Source of the DNA: Colwellia sp. 20A7
Lineage (GTDB): Bacteria > Pseudomonadota > Gammaproteobacteria > Enterobacterales > Alteromonadaceae
NCBI RefSeq assembly: GCF_009832865.1
Contig: NZ_CP047130.1
Location: 2,976,001 to 3,040,000 of the forward strand
DNA length: 64,000 bases
Reading direction: 5' to 3'
Below, one piece after another: positions 28,138 to 38,160 of the stretch (positions are counted from its first letter, which is position 1; the number at the start of each line of letters is the position of its first letter). A program made the position numbers and the translations under genes. A model generated the notes under the pieces. That model searched no databases. It saw nothing but the letters and a program-made list of their open reading frames with translations, and was not told the DNA's origin.

Positions 28138-31077
28138 TTATGTGACTAAATCAGGCCAGTTTATTTTTGATTGGTCTACACTGCCTTTACAGCTCATCGG
28201 TTCATTGCCTTTATAATTTCGACATCCCCAAAACTCACCCTTTTTACTTGAACGTAAAACCATTTCTGCATTACATTTAGCGCAGGTTGGTATCAGAGTT
28301 TTGCATGCCTCATTTAGGCAAGATTTAAAGCCTGAGTGGCGTTTTCTTGTCATAGGGCTTTCACATTGGGTACAAGACTTTTCTTTATGATCACAACGAG
28401 GAAAGTGTGAGCAGGAAAAAAATGCACCATATTGTCCTGTTCGTTTTTTTAGTATACCGGTTTCACAAACCAAACAATTTATGTCGCCTACAAATGACTG
28501 ACTCACTGTCGCGTCAAATTCATTGCATTCAATGTTATGCTCATCAACAAGTTCTTTAACAAAGCTGCTGGCATCTGCCATGTCTGCAATAATATAGGCT
28601 CTGTCTTTGGCTCGAGTTAGCGCTACATAGAATAATCGCCTTTCTTCTGCATATTTAAACGCTTCTTTTTTCGCAAGTAATGCATCAAGCAATGGCGGCG
28701 TTACTTTTTCAGAAGGAAAACCGTGTATCCCCTTTTTTAATCCCATAATAATTACATAATCAGCTTCTTTGCCTTTAGATGCATGAAAAGATTGAGATTC
28801 AATCGTTAGTAGCGGGTATCGGTTGTTTAATCGATTAATGTCAGTTTGGTTGGGTAATAGAAACCAAAATCGAGCTAATAAAAAAATGTTAACGGGTTTG
28901 CATGTTTTAGAGGAAATAGCCGTTAAAATATCGTCAATAGCACCATTTGCCATTTCATCAACAATACCCGTTTTGTGCGAATTGGTTTGACTGCTATCTC
29001 TTTTGAGTAGCGAAACCGCAGGTGCTTTAACTTGCTTTAAAGACTTAATCACTTTAGGAATTTGTACCGGATTTTTACTGATAAAATCTGTGGCTACTTT
29101 ACCTATTTGGTTATTAAACCGAAACGTTTGATCTAACACTGACTGAGTTGTTGCCCCAAAATATTGTGCAAATTGCGTGGTTAACGATAAATCAGCGCCA
29201 CTAAATCGATAAATGGCCTGCCAATCATCCCCTACCGCAAAAACAGAACATTCTTTGTTGTCACGCAACGCTTTTACTAAACGTGCTCTAGGCTCTGATA
29301 TATCTTGAAACTCATCTACCATGATGTAACGCCAAGGCGATTGAAACTTTCCTGCCTGAACATACTTTATCGCTTTGTTTACCATGTCTTCAAAGTCAAT
29401 GTCATTATGGGATTTTAGGTGGTTTTCATAAGCGGTTAAAATGGGTTTGAGCAGCTTTAATGCTTGTTCTGTTTGTTTTGGATCTGTAGCATTAGCGATA
29501 ATCTCATGTTCTAAGCGACTGTCTAGACAGGCCGCTTTGTAGAGCCCTACAAGCTGAGTAAAGATTTTAGCAAGCGCTGATATTCTGCCACTTTCATGTA
29601 GTGTTGTGAGCATTTGTTCTTCAGTTAACGGTTTAAATTGAATTTTCAGCTCATTTAGGGAATTTTCTAGGTAGCTAAGTAACTTACCCTGCTTGTGATG
29701 GGCATAGGTAAATTCAAGACAATGAGTGCCATATTCACGATGGGTGTTTTGTTTCCATTGAATACTTTCATGGTATTCATCTTTGTTTATATAGGGAGCA
29801 GTCTCTCCGTTTTCGTCTATCCCGTAATATTCAATATATATGTTTAGCTCAGGAAGGAAGAAGTCTGGCTGATATTGTTTGCGCTCAACTGTAGTAACAT
29901 TATGGGCATATTTTGCTTCATAGTGATATTTTATCCCGTTAGAAAACAACCAGTTTGCAATATAAAGTTCGCCAAAACTTTTAACCTTTTCATCTTTCAA
30001 GGTGCGAATATCATTGTCATTATAATACTGGTGGCGTTCACCTAAACTTTTGAAGTGAAAATCATTTTTCTCAACGTAATAATATTTACTAAAATAGACA
30101 AGAATAAGCGCGCGATACTGGGCATTTTCACAAATCAACGTTTCAAAGCAGGCTTGTATCCATTTAGATTTTGCTTTTTCGTCTTCAGCAAATAACGATA
30201 AACTTGGTTTTCCCCCTTCAACTTGCGCGATAATATTAAGCCCTAAACTATGAAAGGTTGTTGCTTTTACTTTATCAGTTTGCAGCTTATCTTTTATCCG
30301 TTCATCCATTTCATCCGCAGCTTTACGACCGTAGGCTAACAATAATATGTCACTATGATTCGCCTTCAGGCTATTGATTAAATAACCTGTTCTGCCCACC
30401 ATTACACTTGTTTTTCCTGTCCCTGCGCCAGCGAGTAACAAGTTGTTATCATTGTCGATAATACAGGCTCTGCGCTGTTTGAGGGTTAAAGGGTTCGATT
30501 CAACCTTTTCAAAAAACGCTTGATGTTCATGAAGCTGTTTATTTATATAGTGTTCACGACAATCATTTATTTCCTGCTCTTGCCAATTTTGGTAATAAGA
30601 TAATCGCTGAAGTTTCTCAGAGAAAATAGCCAGTGCTTTTTTTGACTTAACTGATTTACTTGATTTAACTGATTTAAGCCAAGGAAGCCAACGTTTATAC
30701 TCCTGATTAACAGCTAATCGAATACGTTCAACATTTGAATGTCGTAAGTATCGATTAGTCGTGATCTTTTTTATTTTTATTAATAAGGTATCAACACGGT
30801 TAATATTGGCCGATGCCCAAAATTGTTCGCAATTACTCTTTTGCATTCGTTTACTGTTATACGTAAGCATTGTAAAAACATAATTTTTATTTTTTGTTTT
30901 AAATGAAAGGATTTGTCCAAAAAAACTTATTTGAAATAGTGGTGGCGCTAGCAGATCTTCCCATGAAACATGACTAAAATCATTTTCAACTTCAATATCT
31001 AACCCACTATCACTTAATTTTATTATTGTTGGGGTACCAATAAAACGCCCCAAAAAACTCGAAGAAATACATTTCAT
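28138..31077 (-). CDS. HelD-like UvrD-family helicase with nuclease-like insert and C-terminal zinc ribbons
   Basis: 979 residues; E. coli helicase IV (HelD) has 684. The N-terminal domain (1-195) and the FFEKVESNPLTLKQRRACII region match HelD. Walker A is LAGAGTGKTS (215-224), then LLLAYGRKAADEMDERI, VDEFQDIS, VGDDWQAIYRFSGA, HASKGKEADYV and YVALTRA. An insert at about 365-460 has GE (Glu370), QYQPDFFLP (Asp405) and IYIEYYG (Glu416), a PD-(D/E)XK-like pattern. The last 110 residues hold three topoisomerase-type zinc ribbons with CxxC pairs. Superfamily 1 DNA helicase; repair or defence role open. Confidence 0.88.
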   Translation of the reverse strand: MKCISSSFLGRFIGTPTIIKLSDSGLDIEVENDFSHVSWEDLLAPPLFQISFFGQILSFKTKNKNYVFTMLTYNSKRMQKSNCEQFWASANINRVDTLLIKIKKITTNRYLRHSNVERIRLAVNQEYKRWLPWLKSVKSSKSVKSKKALAIFSEKLQRLSYYQNWQEQEINDCREHYINKQLHEHQAFFEKVESNPLTLKQRRACIIDNDNNLLLAGAGTGKTSVMVGRTGYLINSLKANHSDILLLAYGRKAADEMDERIKDKLQTDKVKATTFHSLGLNIIAQVEGGKPSLSLFAEDEKAKSKWIQACFETLICENAQYRALILVYFSKYYYVEKNDFHFKSLGERHQYYNDNDIRTLKDEKVKSFGELYIANWLFSNGIKYHYEAKYAHNVTTVERKQYQPDFFLPELNIYIEYYGIDENGETAPYINKDEYHESIQWKQNTHREYGTHCLEFTYAHHKQGKLLSYLENSLNELKIQFKPLTEEQMLTTLHESGRISALAKIFTQLVGLYKAACLDSRLEHEIIANATDPKQTEQALKLLKPILTAYENHLKSHNDIDFEDMVNKAIKYVQAGKFQSPWRYIMVDEFQDISEPRARLVKALRDNKECSVFAVGDDWQAIYRFSGADLSLTTQFAQYFGATTQSVLDQTFRFNNQIGKVATDFISKNPVQIPKVIKSLKQVKAPAVSLLKRDSSQTNSHKTGIVDEMANGAIDDILTAISSKTCKPVNIFLLARFWFLLPNQTDINRLNNRYPLLTIESQSFHASKGKEADYVIIMGLKKGIHGFPSEKVTPPLLDALLAKKEAFKYAEERRLFYVALTRAKDRAYIIADMADASSFVKELVDEHNIECNEFDATVSQSFVGDINCLVCETGILKKRTGQYGAFFSCSHFPRCDHKEKSCTQCESPMTRKRHSGFKSCLNEACKTLIPTCAKCNAEMVLRSSKKGEFWGCRNYKGNEPMSCKGSVDQSKINWPDLVT

Positions 31078-31251
31078 TTACAGCAAAATCCAAATAGGGA
31101 AAATAGAAAAATCAGGAGAGTGAATATTCTACCATTAGTACGATGTTCAGGTAAAAAATGAAGTGATAAAAACGATAGAAAACAATATCAAAGAATAAAT
31201 AAGAATAGAAATGTTCGGGAATGATGTACGATAATTTGCATTAGTACTTGC

Positions 31252-31302
31252 ACTGAACCTGTACTAAACCTGTACTAAACCGGCACTAAACCGGCACTAA
31301 AA
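31252..31302 (+). repeat. 11-bp tandem repeat, about 4.6 copies
   Basis: Units ACTGAACCTGT, ACTAAACCTGT, ACTAAACCGGC, ACTAAACCGGC and the partial ACTAAAA. Drift between units is gradual (first two end CTGT, next two CGGC), suggesting two duplication steps. Confidence 0.85.
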
Positions 31303-31497
31303 ATAGAAACAGCACTTAATTGATGCAAACATTTGCTAATTATTAGTATAAAAGAAAATCACTGTAAATTATTTAAACTTTACTACTCAAATACAAGCCC
31401 CCTATTTTATAGCCCTGAAGGATGTTATTAGCTACAAATTTTGCCGGCAGCATTACCATAAATGGATAAGTGTGATATTTACCGAAAAAATAGAGGT

Positions 31498-31640
31498 TTA
31501 TTGTGCGGTTTGTACTAAACCTGCCATTTTAGCCCTAATCGGACTTAACTCTAAACAGGCTATACAGACCAGAACCGCTTTTTTATCAAGCAGTGCTAGC
31601 GACTTAAACCTCCCTTCCCAGAATCGGCTTTTTTTCAATA
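31498..31640 (-). pseudogene. RAYT transposase C-terminal remnant
   Basis: Minus-strand frame reads SRFWEGRFKSLALLDKKAVL then VCIACLELSPIRAKMAG, the conserved C-terminal block of REP-associated tyrosine transposases (GRFWEGRFKSQALLDE…NPIRA). Nothing upstream of the block is recognisable, so it is a fragment. It is the second RAYT remnant in the window. Confidence 0.75.
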
Positions 31641-31897
31641 AAATTATAAACACATCATTTATATTTAAACGAGAAAAACTATAAATGGTAACTTTAATAT
31701 CCTTTGTGATCATTAAACATATTAACAAAAAAATATAAGTTTGATTATAGAATAAACTTAAGGGTGAAATATTGACAATAGGTGGATTAGGTACTAAAAA
31801 TACTACTAATGGTTACTTATCGTTCGATATAATGTTAACGAACCATAACTCACACGCTTAGATGGTAATAATTATCAATAAATAACAGGAGGTTATA

Positions 31898-34125
31898 TTG
31901 GTTAAATCTACTTATTCATTCGTATTTTTAGAAGAAAAAGATAAAAGTCAAAAAGATTCCGAGCAACTTAGTAAAGTTTGGAAAGTACTAAGTGTTGAAG
32001 ATGACTTAGACTACCAAAACGCTCTAGTTTCCAGCTTGGAAGCATTGATTTTACCTAATAATATTCAACTGAAGATACTCACCGCTAATTCTGCTTTTGA
32101 AGCGTCAAATGTTCTAAGTGCACATAAAGACATCGGTCTTATTTTATTAGATGTGGTAATGGAGGATGACGATACTGGCCTGCGTTTAGTCAGTACCATT
32201 AGAGAAGAGCTTGGAAACGCGTTAGTGAGAATTGTATTGGTAACAGGCCAACCAGGATTTGCCCCTGAAAAAGAAGTAATGAGCGCCTTAGACATAGATG
32301 AATATTGGAATAAAGCCGATTTAAAACTGAATAAACTGCATTCGATAGTTTCTAGCAACATGCGGACGTGGAATTATATATCTGAGCTTGCAGACGCCAG
32401 ACAAGGTTTGAAAGTTGTGTTAGATGCGGCTCGAACTATTAACAGTCGTTATGACCTTGCTACTTTACCCGCACCGTATTAGCTGAAATTGGTAATATTA
32501 TTGGCCTGAATTCAGGCGGTATATTCTGTATTGGTAATAGTATAGATCCTATCGAAAATGCTCAGGTGCTAACAGCAACCGGGAGTTTTTCAAAACTGGA
32601 AGGACTCAAACTTTCAGATGATAATCTCGGTAATATTTTTTCAGATGTACAACTTGCGCTAAACGAAAAGCAGCATGTTATCGACCGACTACATTCAGTC
32701 CTTTATTTTGAAACTAAAGATATAAACGAAAAATGCTACTTAATTGTAGTGAAATCGTCTAAGCCCTTAACAGATGAAAATATCAATTTGCTTAAAGTGT
32801 TTAGTGAAAACATCAGTAGTGGCTTTACGAATATAGCGTTACTTAACCGTGTGACTGAACTTGCCTATACCCATATTGATCTTAATATCCCCAACCGTAA
32901 TTGGTTAAAAAAAGAACTTAAAAATATGAGTGGTTTTGAATGGAGACAAACCCGCTTATTAATGCTTGAAGTAAAACATTTTGATGAAATGAAGTTCACT
33001 TTTGGCTATGAATTTACTCAGAACGTATTAAGCTATATTTATCAAACTTTACGTCAACTTTTGCCACCTAGCTCACAAATAACACTGTCAAGTCATAAAC
33101 AATTTTCTATTTTACTCGATGCTAATTTTGAATTATCGCCTGAAATAATTAATAAACTGACCTATAACGAAATTGAAGTTGATGGTGTAGCGCATGTATC
33201 CTCATTTACTTTACTAGACATGCAACTCGAAACACTTGAGCAAAGGTCAGCCATCAAAATAATCAGTATGGCAGAGTCGGAGCTCAAACAGGCCTCTCTA
33301 AACAATATCGTTTATATACAACATTCACAGCAAGAAACCGACTTAATAAATCGTCGTTATAGCTTAATGGGAGAGTTACGTCACACTATTCGTGAACGTA
33401 AGTTGAGCGTTATGCTGCAACCTAAAGTGAGCTTGTCCACAGGAAAAGTTGTTGGTTTTGAATCTTTAGCCCGTTGGCAACGTGATGATGGCAGTTTTAT
33501 TCCACCCGATGAATTCATCGCTATTGCAGAAGCCGCCGGATTGATTATTAAGCTTGATTGCCTGATATTCGAAAAAACCATGGAAGCATTAAAAATTTTG
33601 GTTGATTTAGGCTACCAAATCCCTGTCGCTTTTAACGCGTCTTCTTTTGACTTGTTACACCCAGATTATTTCAACTTTATCTCGAGTTGCATTAATCGCT
33701 ATGGCTTCCCCGTTGAGTTATTAGAGCTAGAAGTCACAGAAACTCAGGCTATTTCAGATTACGATCGCATCCAACTATGTCTGCAACGTTTTGTGGCCTT
33801 GGGTATGAAAATAAGTCTTGATGATTTTGGTACGGGTTATTCATCTCTTGCGCATTTATCCAACATTACCGCACATTGCATAAAAATCGACCGCAGTTTT
33901 GTTAGTAAATTAGAAACCGATAAAAACAGTGAACATGTCATCAATATGATTTTGAAATTAGGTAAACAATTCAATTTCAGCATAGTAGCCGAAGGTATTG
34001 AAACTGAATATCAAAAGCAGTGGCTTAGCGATGCAGGCTGTGACACAGCCCAAGGTTATTTATTTTCTAAGCCCTTACCCATCAATGATTTAATCAAATG
34101 GTTAACTGCATTTAACAAATTATAG
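31898..34125 (+). pseudogene. Response regulator-DUF3369-degenerate GGDEF-EAL protein, interrupted by one-base frameshift
   Basis: Starts at TTG (31898) 5 bases after AGGAGG. The first frame has a receiver domain (SVEDD, phospho-Asp in LLLDVVMEDDDTG, Lys after EYWNKAD) and the start of DUF3369, then stops at 32482. The next frame resumes the same domain as FTRTVLAEIGNIIGLNSGG; one extra T in the TTT at 32464-32466 would join them. Then comes a GGDEF domain lacking its active motif (SHKQFSILLD) and a complete-looking EAL domain: FESLARW, LELEVTET, LDDFGTGYSS, KIDRSFV, VAEGIET, AQGYLFSKP. Intended product about 740 residues, a c-di-GMP phosphodiesterase under two-component control. Confidence 0.85.
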
Positions 34126-34137
34126 AGCGCACTACTT

Positions 34138-36080
34138 ATGCCTTTAATTAATACTGATCTAGCCATACAAAAACATCATATATTGATGAGGTCGGGGTTG
34201 ATGTTGATATTTTCGGTATTACTAGGGTGGCTGGCCTACTTGATTATTTATAACAACAAAGTAGATGAAATAAAAAAAATCAAGATCAGAAACTGTTTAT
34301 CACGACCAATCTATTTAACCGTGAATTGGGCGGTTTAGGAAATTTATTAACTTTATTGGCAAGTGGTCACGCTCTTTCCCGCGAAAATGATGGAAATAGA
34401 CAGTTTCAAGGGTTATCGCTTACAACACAGAAAAAAGTTCAGGATTATTTCATTAAATTTGGCAAAGCCTCAACTAGAATTGCGCAAATTAGGTGGCTTG
34501 ATGGCAGCGGACAAGAAGTCGTCCGCGTAGACTTTACTGCTGGTGATGCTGTAGTCTCGCAAGAAACAAGTCTACAAAACAAAAAAACACGCTATTATTT
34601 TAACCAAGGAATACAAGTCGCCGCACCCAAAGTTTATTTTTCTCCTATTGACTTGAATGTTGAGCACGGTGAGATAGTAACTCCCTTTGAGCCTAGTATC
34701 AGAGGTACTCTGCAAACATCGTCAGAGACACATTTAATATCTGGCTTGCTCATCGTCAATTATCGACTCGATAGCTTACTGACAACCATTAGGGATCATA
34801 GTATTCCTGAGGCTCAAATTTACATTGCAAGTCGTGAAGGATATTGGTTATTAAACTCAAAACCCATTAAGGAATGGGGTTTTATGTTAGATCAGCCACA
34901 GTTAAATTTAAAAGCTGAATCACCCGATTTTTGGCACTACCAAAACCAACACTCTGATGGCGGCGAATATATTTCTGATAACGTACTCAGTAGCTTTATT
35001 CCTTTAGCAACTTTTTTAGGGGGACAGACAGGTGTTGATACCAATCAATTGTTATTGTATACAAACAGTAATCAAAGGTTTTTGTCGCAGGCACGTACCC
35101 AGTCTTTATTTTTCGCATTCATACTTTTTTTGAGTTTGGCGATTTCTAGTTTACTGATCATCTGGCGAGGCCATCGTTATCAGAACAAGCTAATTGAACT
35201 TTCTTTCAAACTGAGTAGCGAGCAACAAGACCTAAAACGCGTTAACGACTCATTAACTAAAAATATTGCCAGACAGCAACTATTGCAGGACGAGTTAGTT
35301 GAAGCCAATAAATTATCGTCTTTAGGGTTAATGGTTGCAGGTATTGCCCATGAACTTAACACGCCTATTGGCGGGGCAATTATCTGTGTATCCAATGCTG
35401 ACAACACCAACAACAACTTAAAAAAAGCAATGCAAGAGGGCTTATCAAAAAGCCAGTTTAGCGAAGCCATTGACTTAATGCACAGCAGCCTACATCTCGC
35501 TACCGTGAATTTAGATAAAGCTGTTAATCACATAAAACACTTTAAGCGCTTAGCAATTGACCGTGTAAATGAAGATTATGTTGAGTGCCGGCTAGATGAC
35601 GTTGTCAGCGATTTGGTTACGAGTTTACGGCCCTTATTTAAAAAGAGTAAAGTTGACCTTGTTGAAGATATTGAAGCAAACTTAGCATTAGTGAGTCGTC
35701 CCGGTATTATTTCTCAAGTGCTAGAGAATTTGATCGTAAATAGTTTAAACCACGGTTTTATTCCAGGCCAACCAGGTATCATTGAAATAAAAGCACGTAG
35801 GCTAGACGTAAATCAAATATCCATTACAGTTTCAGACAATGGCTCAGGTATTCCATTAGTCATGCAAAATAATCTATTTGACCCCTTTGTTACTAGCGGT
35901 AGAGGTAAGGGTAATATTGGTCTGGGTTTATATATGGTTAATCAATGGGTAACCAAAATATTGGCTGGCAAGCTAAGTTTTATTTCTGATCAAAATGGTC
36001 GAGATAAATTTACCACTCAATTTACAGTTTTACTTCCAGTCAAGTCGAAAGTTCCAGAAATTAGCAATAGCCATGATTAG
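34138..36080 (+). pseudogene. Sensor histidine kinase, interrupted by frameshift at an A8 run
   Basis: The first frame (34138-34338) gives the N-terminus with a membrane helix (about 18-37) and then goes out of frame; the second frame carries the rest and can be traced upstream as DQKLFITTNLFNRELGGLGN. One extra A in the eight-A run at 34272-34279 would join them. The whole product would be about 650 residues: periplasmic sensor region, second membrane helix (SLFFAFILFLSLAISSLLII), coiled linker, H-box GIAHELNTPIGG, N-box ENLIVNSLNHG, DNGSGIP and GNIGLGLYMV. It follows the response regulator-EAL gene by 12 bases and is its natural partner. Confidence 0.85.
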
Positions 36081-36277
36081 AAATAACAGTGCTCCCAGTG
36101 TAAATATAAATATTTTTATAAAAACGTACTCGTTTTGCTCAGTTTGCTAAGTAAAAATTTAATATTCTTCAATTATCTGGTTTGCGTAAAGCTGGGGGAT
36201 AACTCAGATTAACGAATGTTTAACTCATTTTTAACTAAAGCTTTTCTAAAGACTAACTAATAAGCACAACGCGCCAA

Positions 36278-36961
36278 TTATATGCCTGCTATTTTACCAT
36301 CCACTATTCGTACAATATCATCACAGTTTGCGGCGACGTTGTTGTCATGGGTAGAAATTAAAAACGTGGTGTTATCTGTTTGGTTTATATCACGAAGTAA
36401 AGTCATCACTTGCTTTGCTGTGTCTTGATCTAAATTACCCGTGGGTTCATCGGCAAAAACAAGTTTGGGGTTATTTATCAGCGATCGGGCAATAGCGACA
36501 CGTTGTTTTTGTCCTCCCGATAATTGACTTGCCAAAAAATGACTACGGTCGCTCAGACCAACTTTATCAAGTAATAATAAAGCACGTTTTTTAATCTCAC
36601 TGGTTAGCCGCCCTGTTGGCGCTGCTGCAGGAAAAGCGACATTTTCTAACGCGGTAAAATCAGGTAATAAATTGTGATATTGGAAAACAAAACCAAGGTG
36701 TTGATTACGATAAGTAGACAGCTGTGCATCAGATAAATCTGTTAATGAATGATCTAACAGCATTAACTCGCCTGATGTTGGCCGCATTAACAAACCAAGA
36801 ATATTAAGTAATGTTGACTTTCCTGAGCCAGAAGCGCCCTGCAATGCCATCATTTTTCCGTGCGGGATAGATAAATTAATGCCCTTAAGCACACAGGTTT
36901 CGTGCTCACCATTGCGAAAGGTTTTTATAATATTGTTCGCGAGCAGCAGTGTATTTGTCAT
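36278..36961 (-). CDS. ABC transporter ATP-binding protein (LolD/MacB type)
   Basis: 227 residues: Walker A GASGSGKST, LSGGQKQRVAIARSL signature, Walker B KLVFADEPTG, and a final STHD switch. Sequence type matches the MacB/LolD/FtsE group that partners FtsX-like permeases. Overlaps the permease gene by 4 bases, so translation is coupled; it is the third gene of an adaptor-permease-ATPase operon. These systems use ATP hydrolysis to pull lipoproteins, toxins or drugs from the inner membrane or periplasm outward. Substrate unknown. Confidence 0.92.
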   Translation of the reverse strand: MTNTLLLANNIIKTFRNGEHETCVLKGINLSIPHGKMMALQGASGSGKSTLLNILGLLMRPTSGELMLLDHSLTDLSDAQLSTYRNQHLGFVFQYHNLLPDFTALENVAFPAAAPTGRLTSEIKKRALLLLDKVGLSDRSHFLASQLSGGQKQRVAIARSLINNPKLVFADEPTGNLDQDTAKQVMTLLRDINQTDNTTFLISTHDNNVAANCDDIVRIVDGKIAGI

Positions 36962-38160
36962 TGTTGAATGGCCTCAACAGGATCTACCGCAGACGCGGAT
37001 CTTGCAGGTAATACAGCAGCCAAAGCAGAGCCAACAATGGTCAATATTATGACTAACATATAACTGCCCTCACTTGGCGCTATTGGTAACATTGCACTGC
37101 CATCAGCCTTAGTAATAGAAGCTAATTGAACGCATAATTGATAGCCTGCCGCTGCGCCTAAAAAAGCGCCTAGCGCGCCGATAAAAACACCTTGTAAAAT
37201 AAATACAGTAGCGACAAATTGTCGAGATATTCCCGTTGCCCGCATAATACCAATTTCGGCGCGGCGGCGATAAGTCGATAATAAAAGGGCACTAGAAATA
37301 GAGATAATAATGGCTAGCAATGCAAAGCCTTGTATGAAATTACCTGTGCGTCCCTGCGCATCGGTAGCGTCTTGTAAGCTCTTGTTCTTTTCTTGCCAAG
37401 GGGTCGATTTTAACTGTGTAGAATTTTGTAATACCATTGCAATCGCTGGTGCGCCAGCAGGATTATCCACTTTTAACCCTAATGACGTGATGCCATCTGG
37501 CAACTCGAATAATGGCCTTGCGACATTAATTGATAAAAAACCAACTCGTTGATCTAAACTGGCTAAATTCACTCTAAAAATTCCCGTAATAGGCAACAAA
37601 CGTTCTGGACCACGTTCCGACTTCAACAATACCGGTGTACCAACAAATAGCCCTAATTCATCGGCTAAATCAGCACCAATGATTAAACCGCCCGTAGTTA
37701 ACTCAGCAGTCCCTTTTATTATATAACGGCTAATGTTAGTAATTGCATCAACCTTACTCGGTTCAATGCCTTGAATAGCGATTGGTTTAGTTGCCTCACC
37801 GCGAACCAAGAACGCATTGCCATCAACAATTGGGCTGATCACACTCACGCCCGGCGTTGATTGTGCAATATCAATAACTTGCTGCCAGTTTCGTATTTGT
37901 TTTCGTTGTAAAGTAGAGACAGGTTGCGCCACAAAGCGATTGTCGTTGGTTAATACTCTCGCTATTTTATTTGCAGGCTCTAGTTCTATGTGGGCAATTT
38001 TACTGGTGGTTTCTTGTGTTAAAAAAATACTTAAACCGTTAATTAATGCAGTAATAAACACGAATACCACAACGCTAAGCGACACACCAAGCACCAGTAA
38101 TAGGGTTTGTAGGCTATTGGCGGTAATATAACGCCATGCGACTAGCAATGAAAATGGCAT
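36958..38160 (-). CDS. ABC transporter permease, FtsX/MacB-like
   Basis: 400 residues with one N-terminal membrane helix (about 15-38), a large periplasmic MacB-PCD-like domain and three C-terminal helices (from about 275), the MacB/LolC topology. The RRRAEIGIMRATG segment between helices is characteristic of the coupling helix region of this family. Overlaps the adaptor gene by one base and the ATPase gene by four. Inner membrane. Probably dimeric with the ATPase; mechanotransmission type. Confidence 0.9.
   Translation of the reverse strand: MPFSLLVAWRYITANSLQTLLLVLGVSLSVVVFVFITALINGLSIFLTQETTSKIAHIELEPANKIARVLTNDNRFVAQPVSTLQRKQIRNWQQVIDIAQSTPGVSVISPIVDGNAFLVRGEATKPIAIQGIEPSKVDAITNISRYIIKGTAELTTGGLIIGADLADELGLFVGTPVLLKSERGPERLLPITGIFRVNLASLDQRVGFLSINVARPLFELPDGITSLGLKVDNPAGAPAIAMVLQNSTQLKSTPWQEKNKSLQDATDAQGRTGNFIQGFALLAIIISISSALLLSTYRRRAEIGIMRATGISRQFVATVFILQGVFIGALGAFLGAAAGYQLCVQLASITKADGSAMLPIAPSEGSYMLVIILTIVGSALAAVLPARSASAVDPVEAIQQ

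Larger units (their letters stand above)
31078..31897. other. Repeat-rich intergenic region upstream of response regulator
   Basis: 820 bases without a functional gene. It contains an 11-bp tandem repeat (31252-31302), a copy of a repeat related to 39625-39720 (31409-31500), a RAYT remnant (31498-31640), and near its right end the promoter and strong AGGAGG ribosome binding site of the next gene. Confidence 0.6.

Noticed and set aside
17743..31700. CRISPR array in the island
   Set aside because: No regularly spaced direct repeats of 20-40 bases; the only tandem repeat has 11-base units without spacers.
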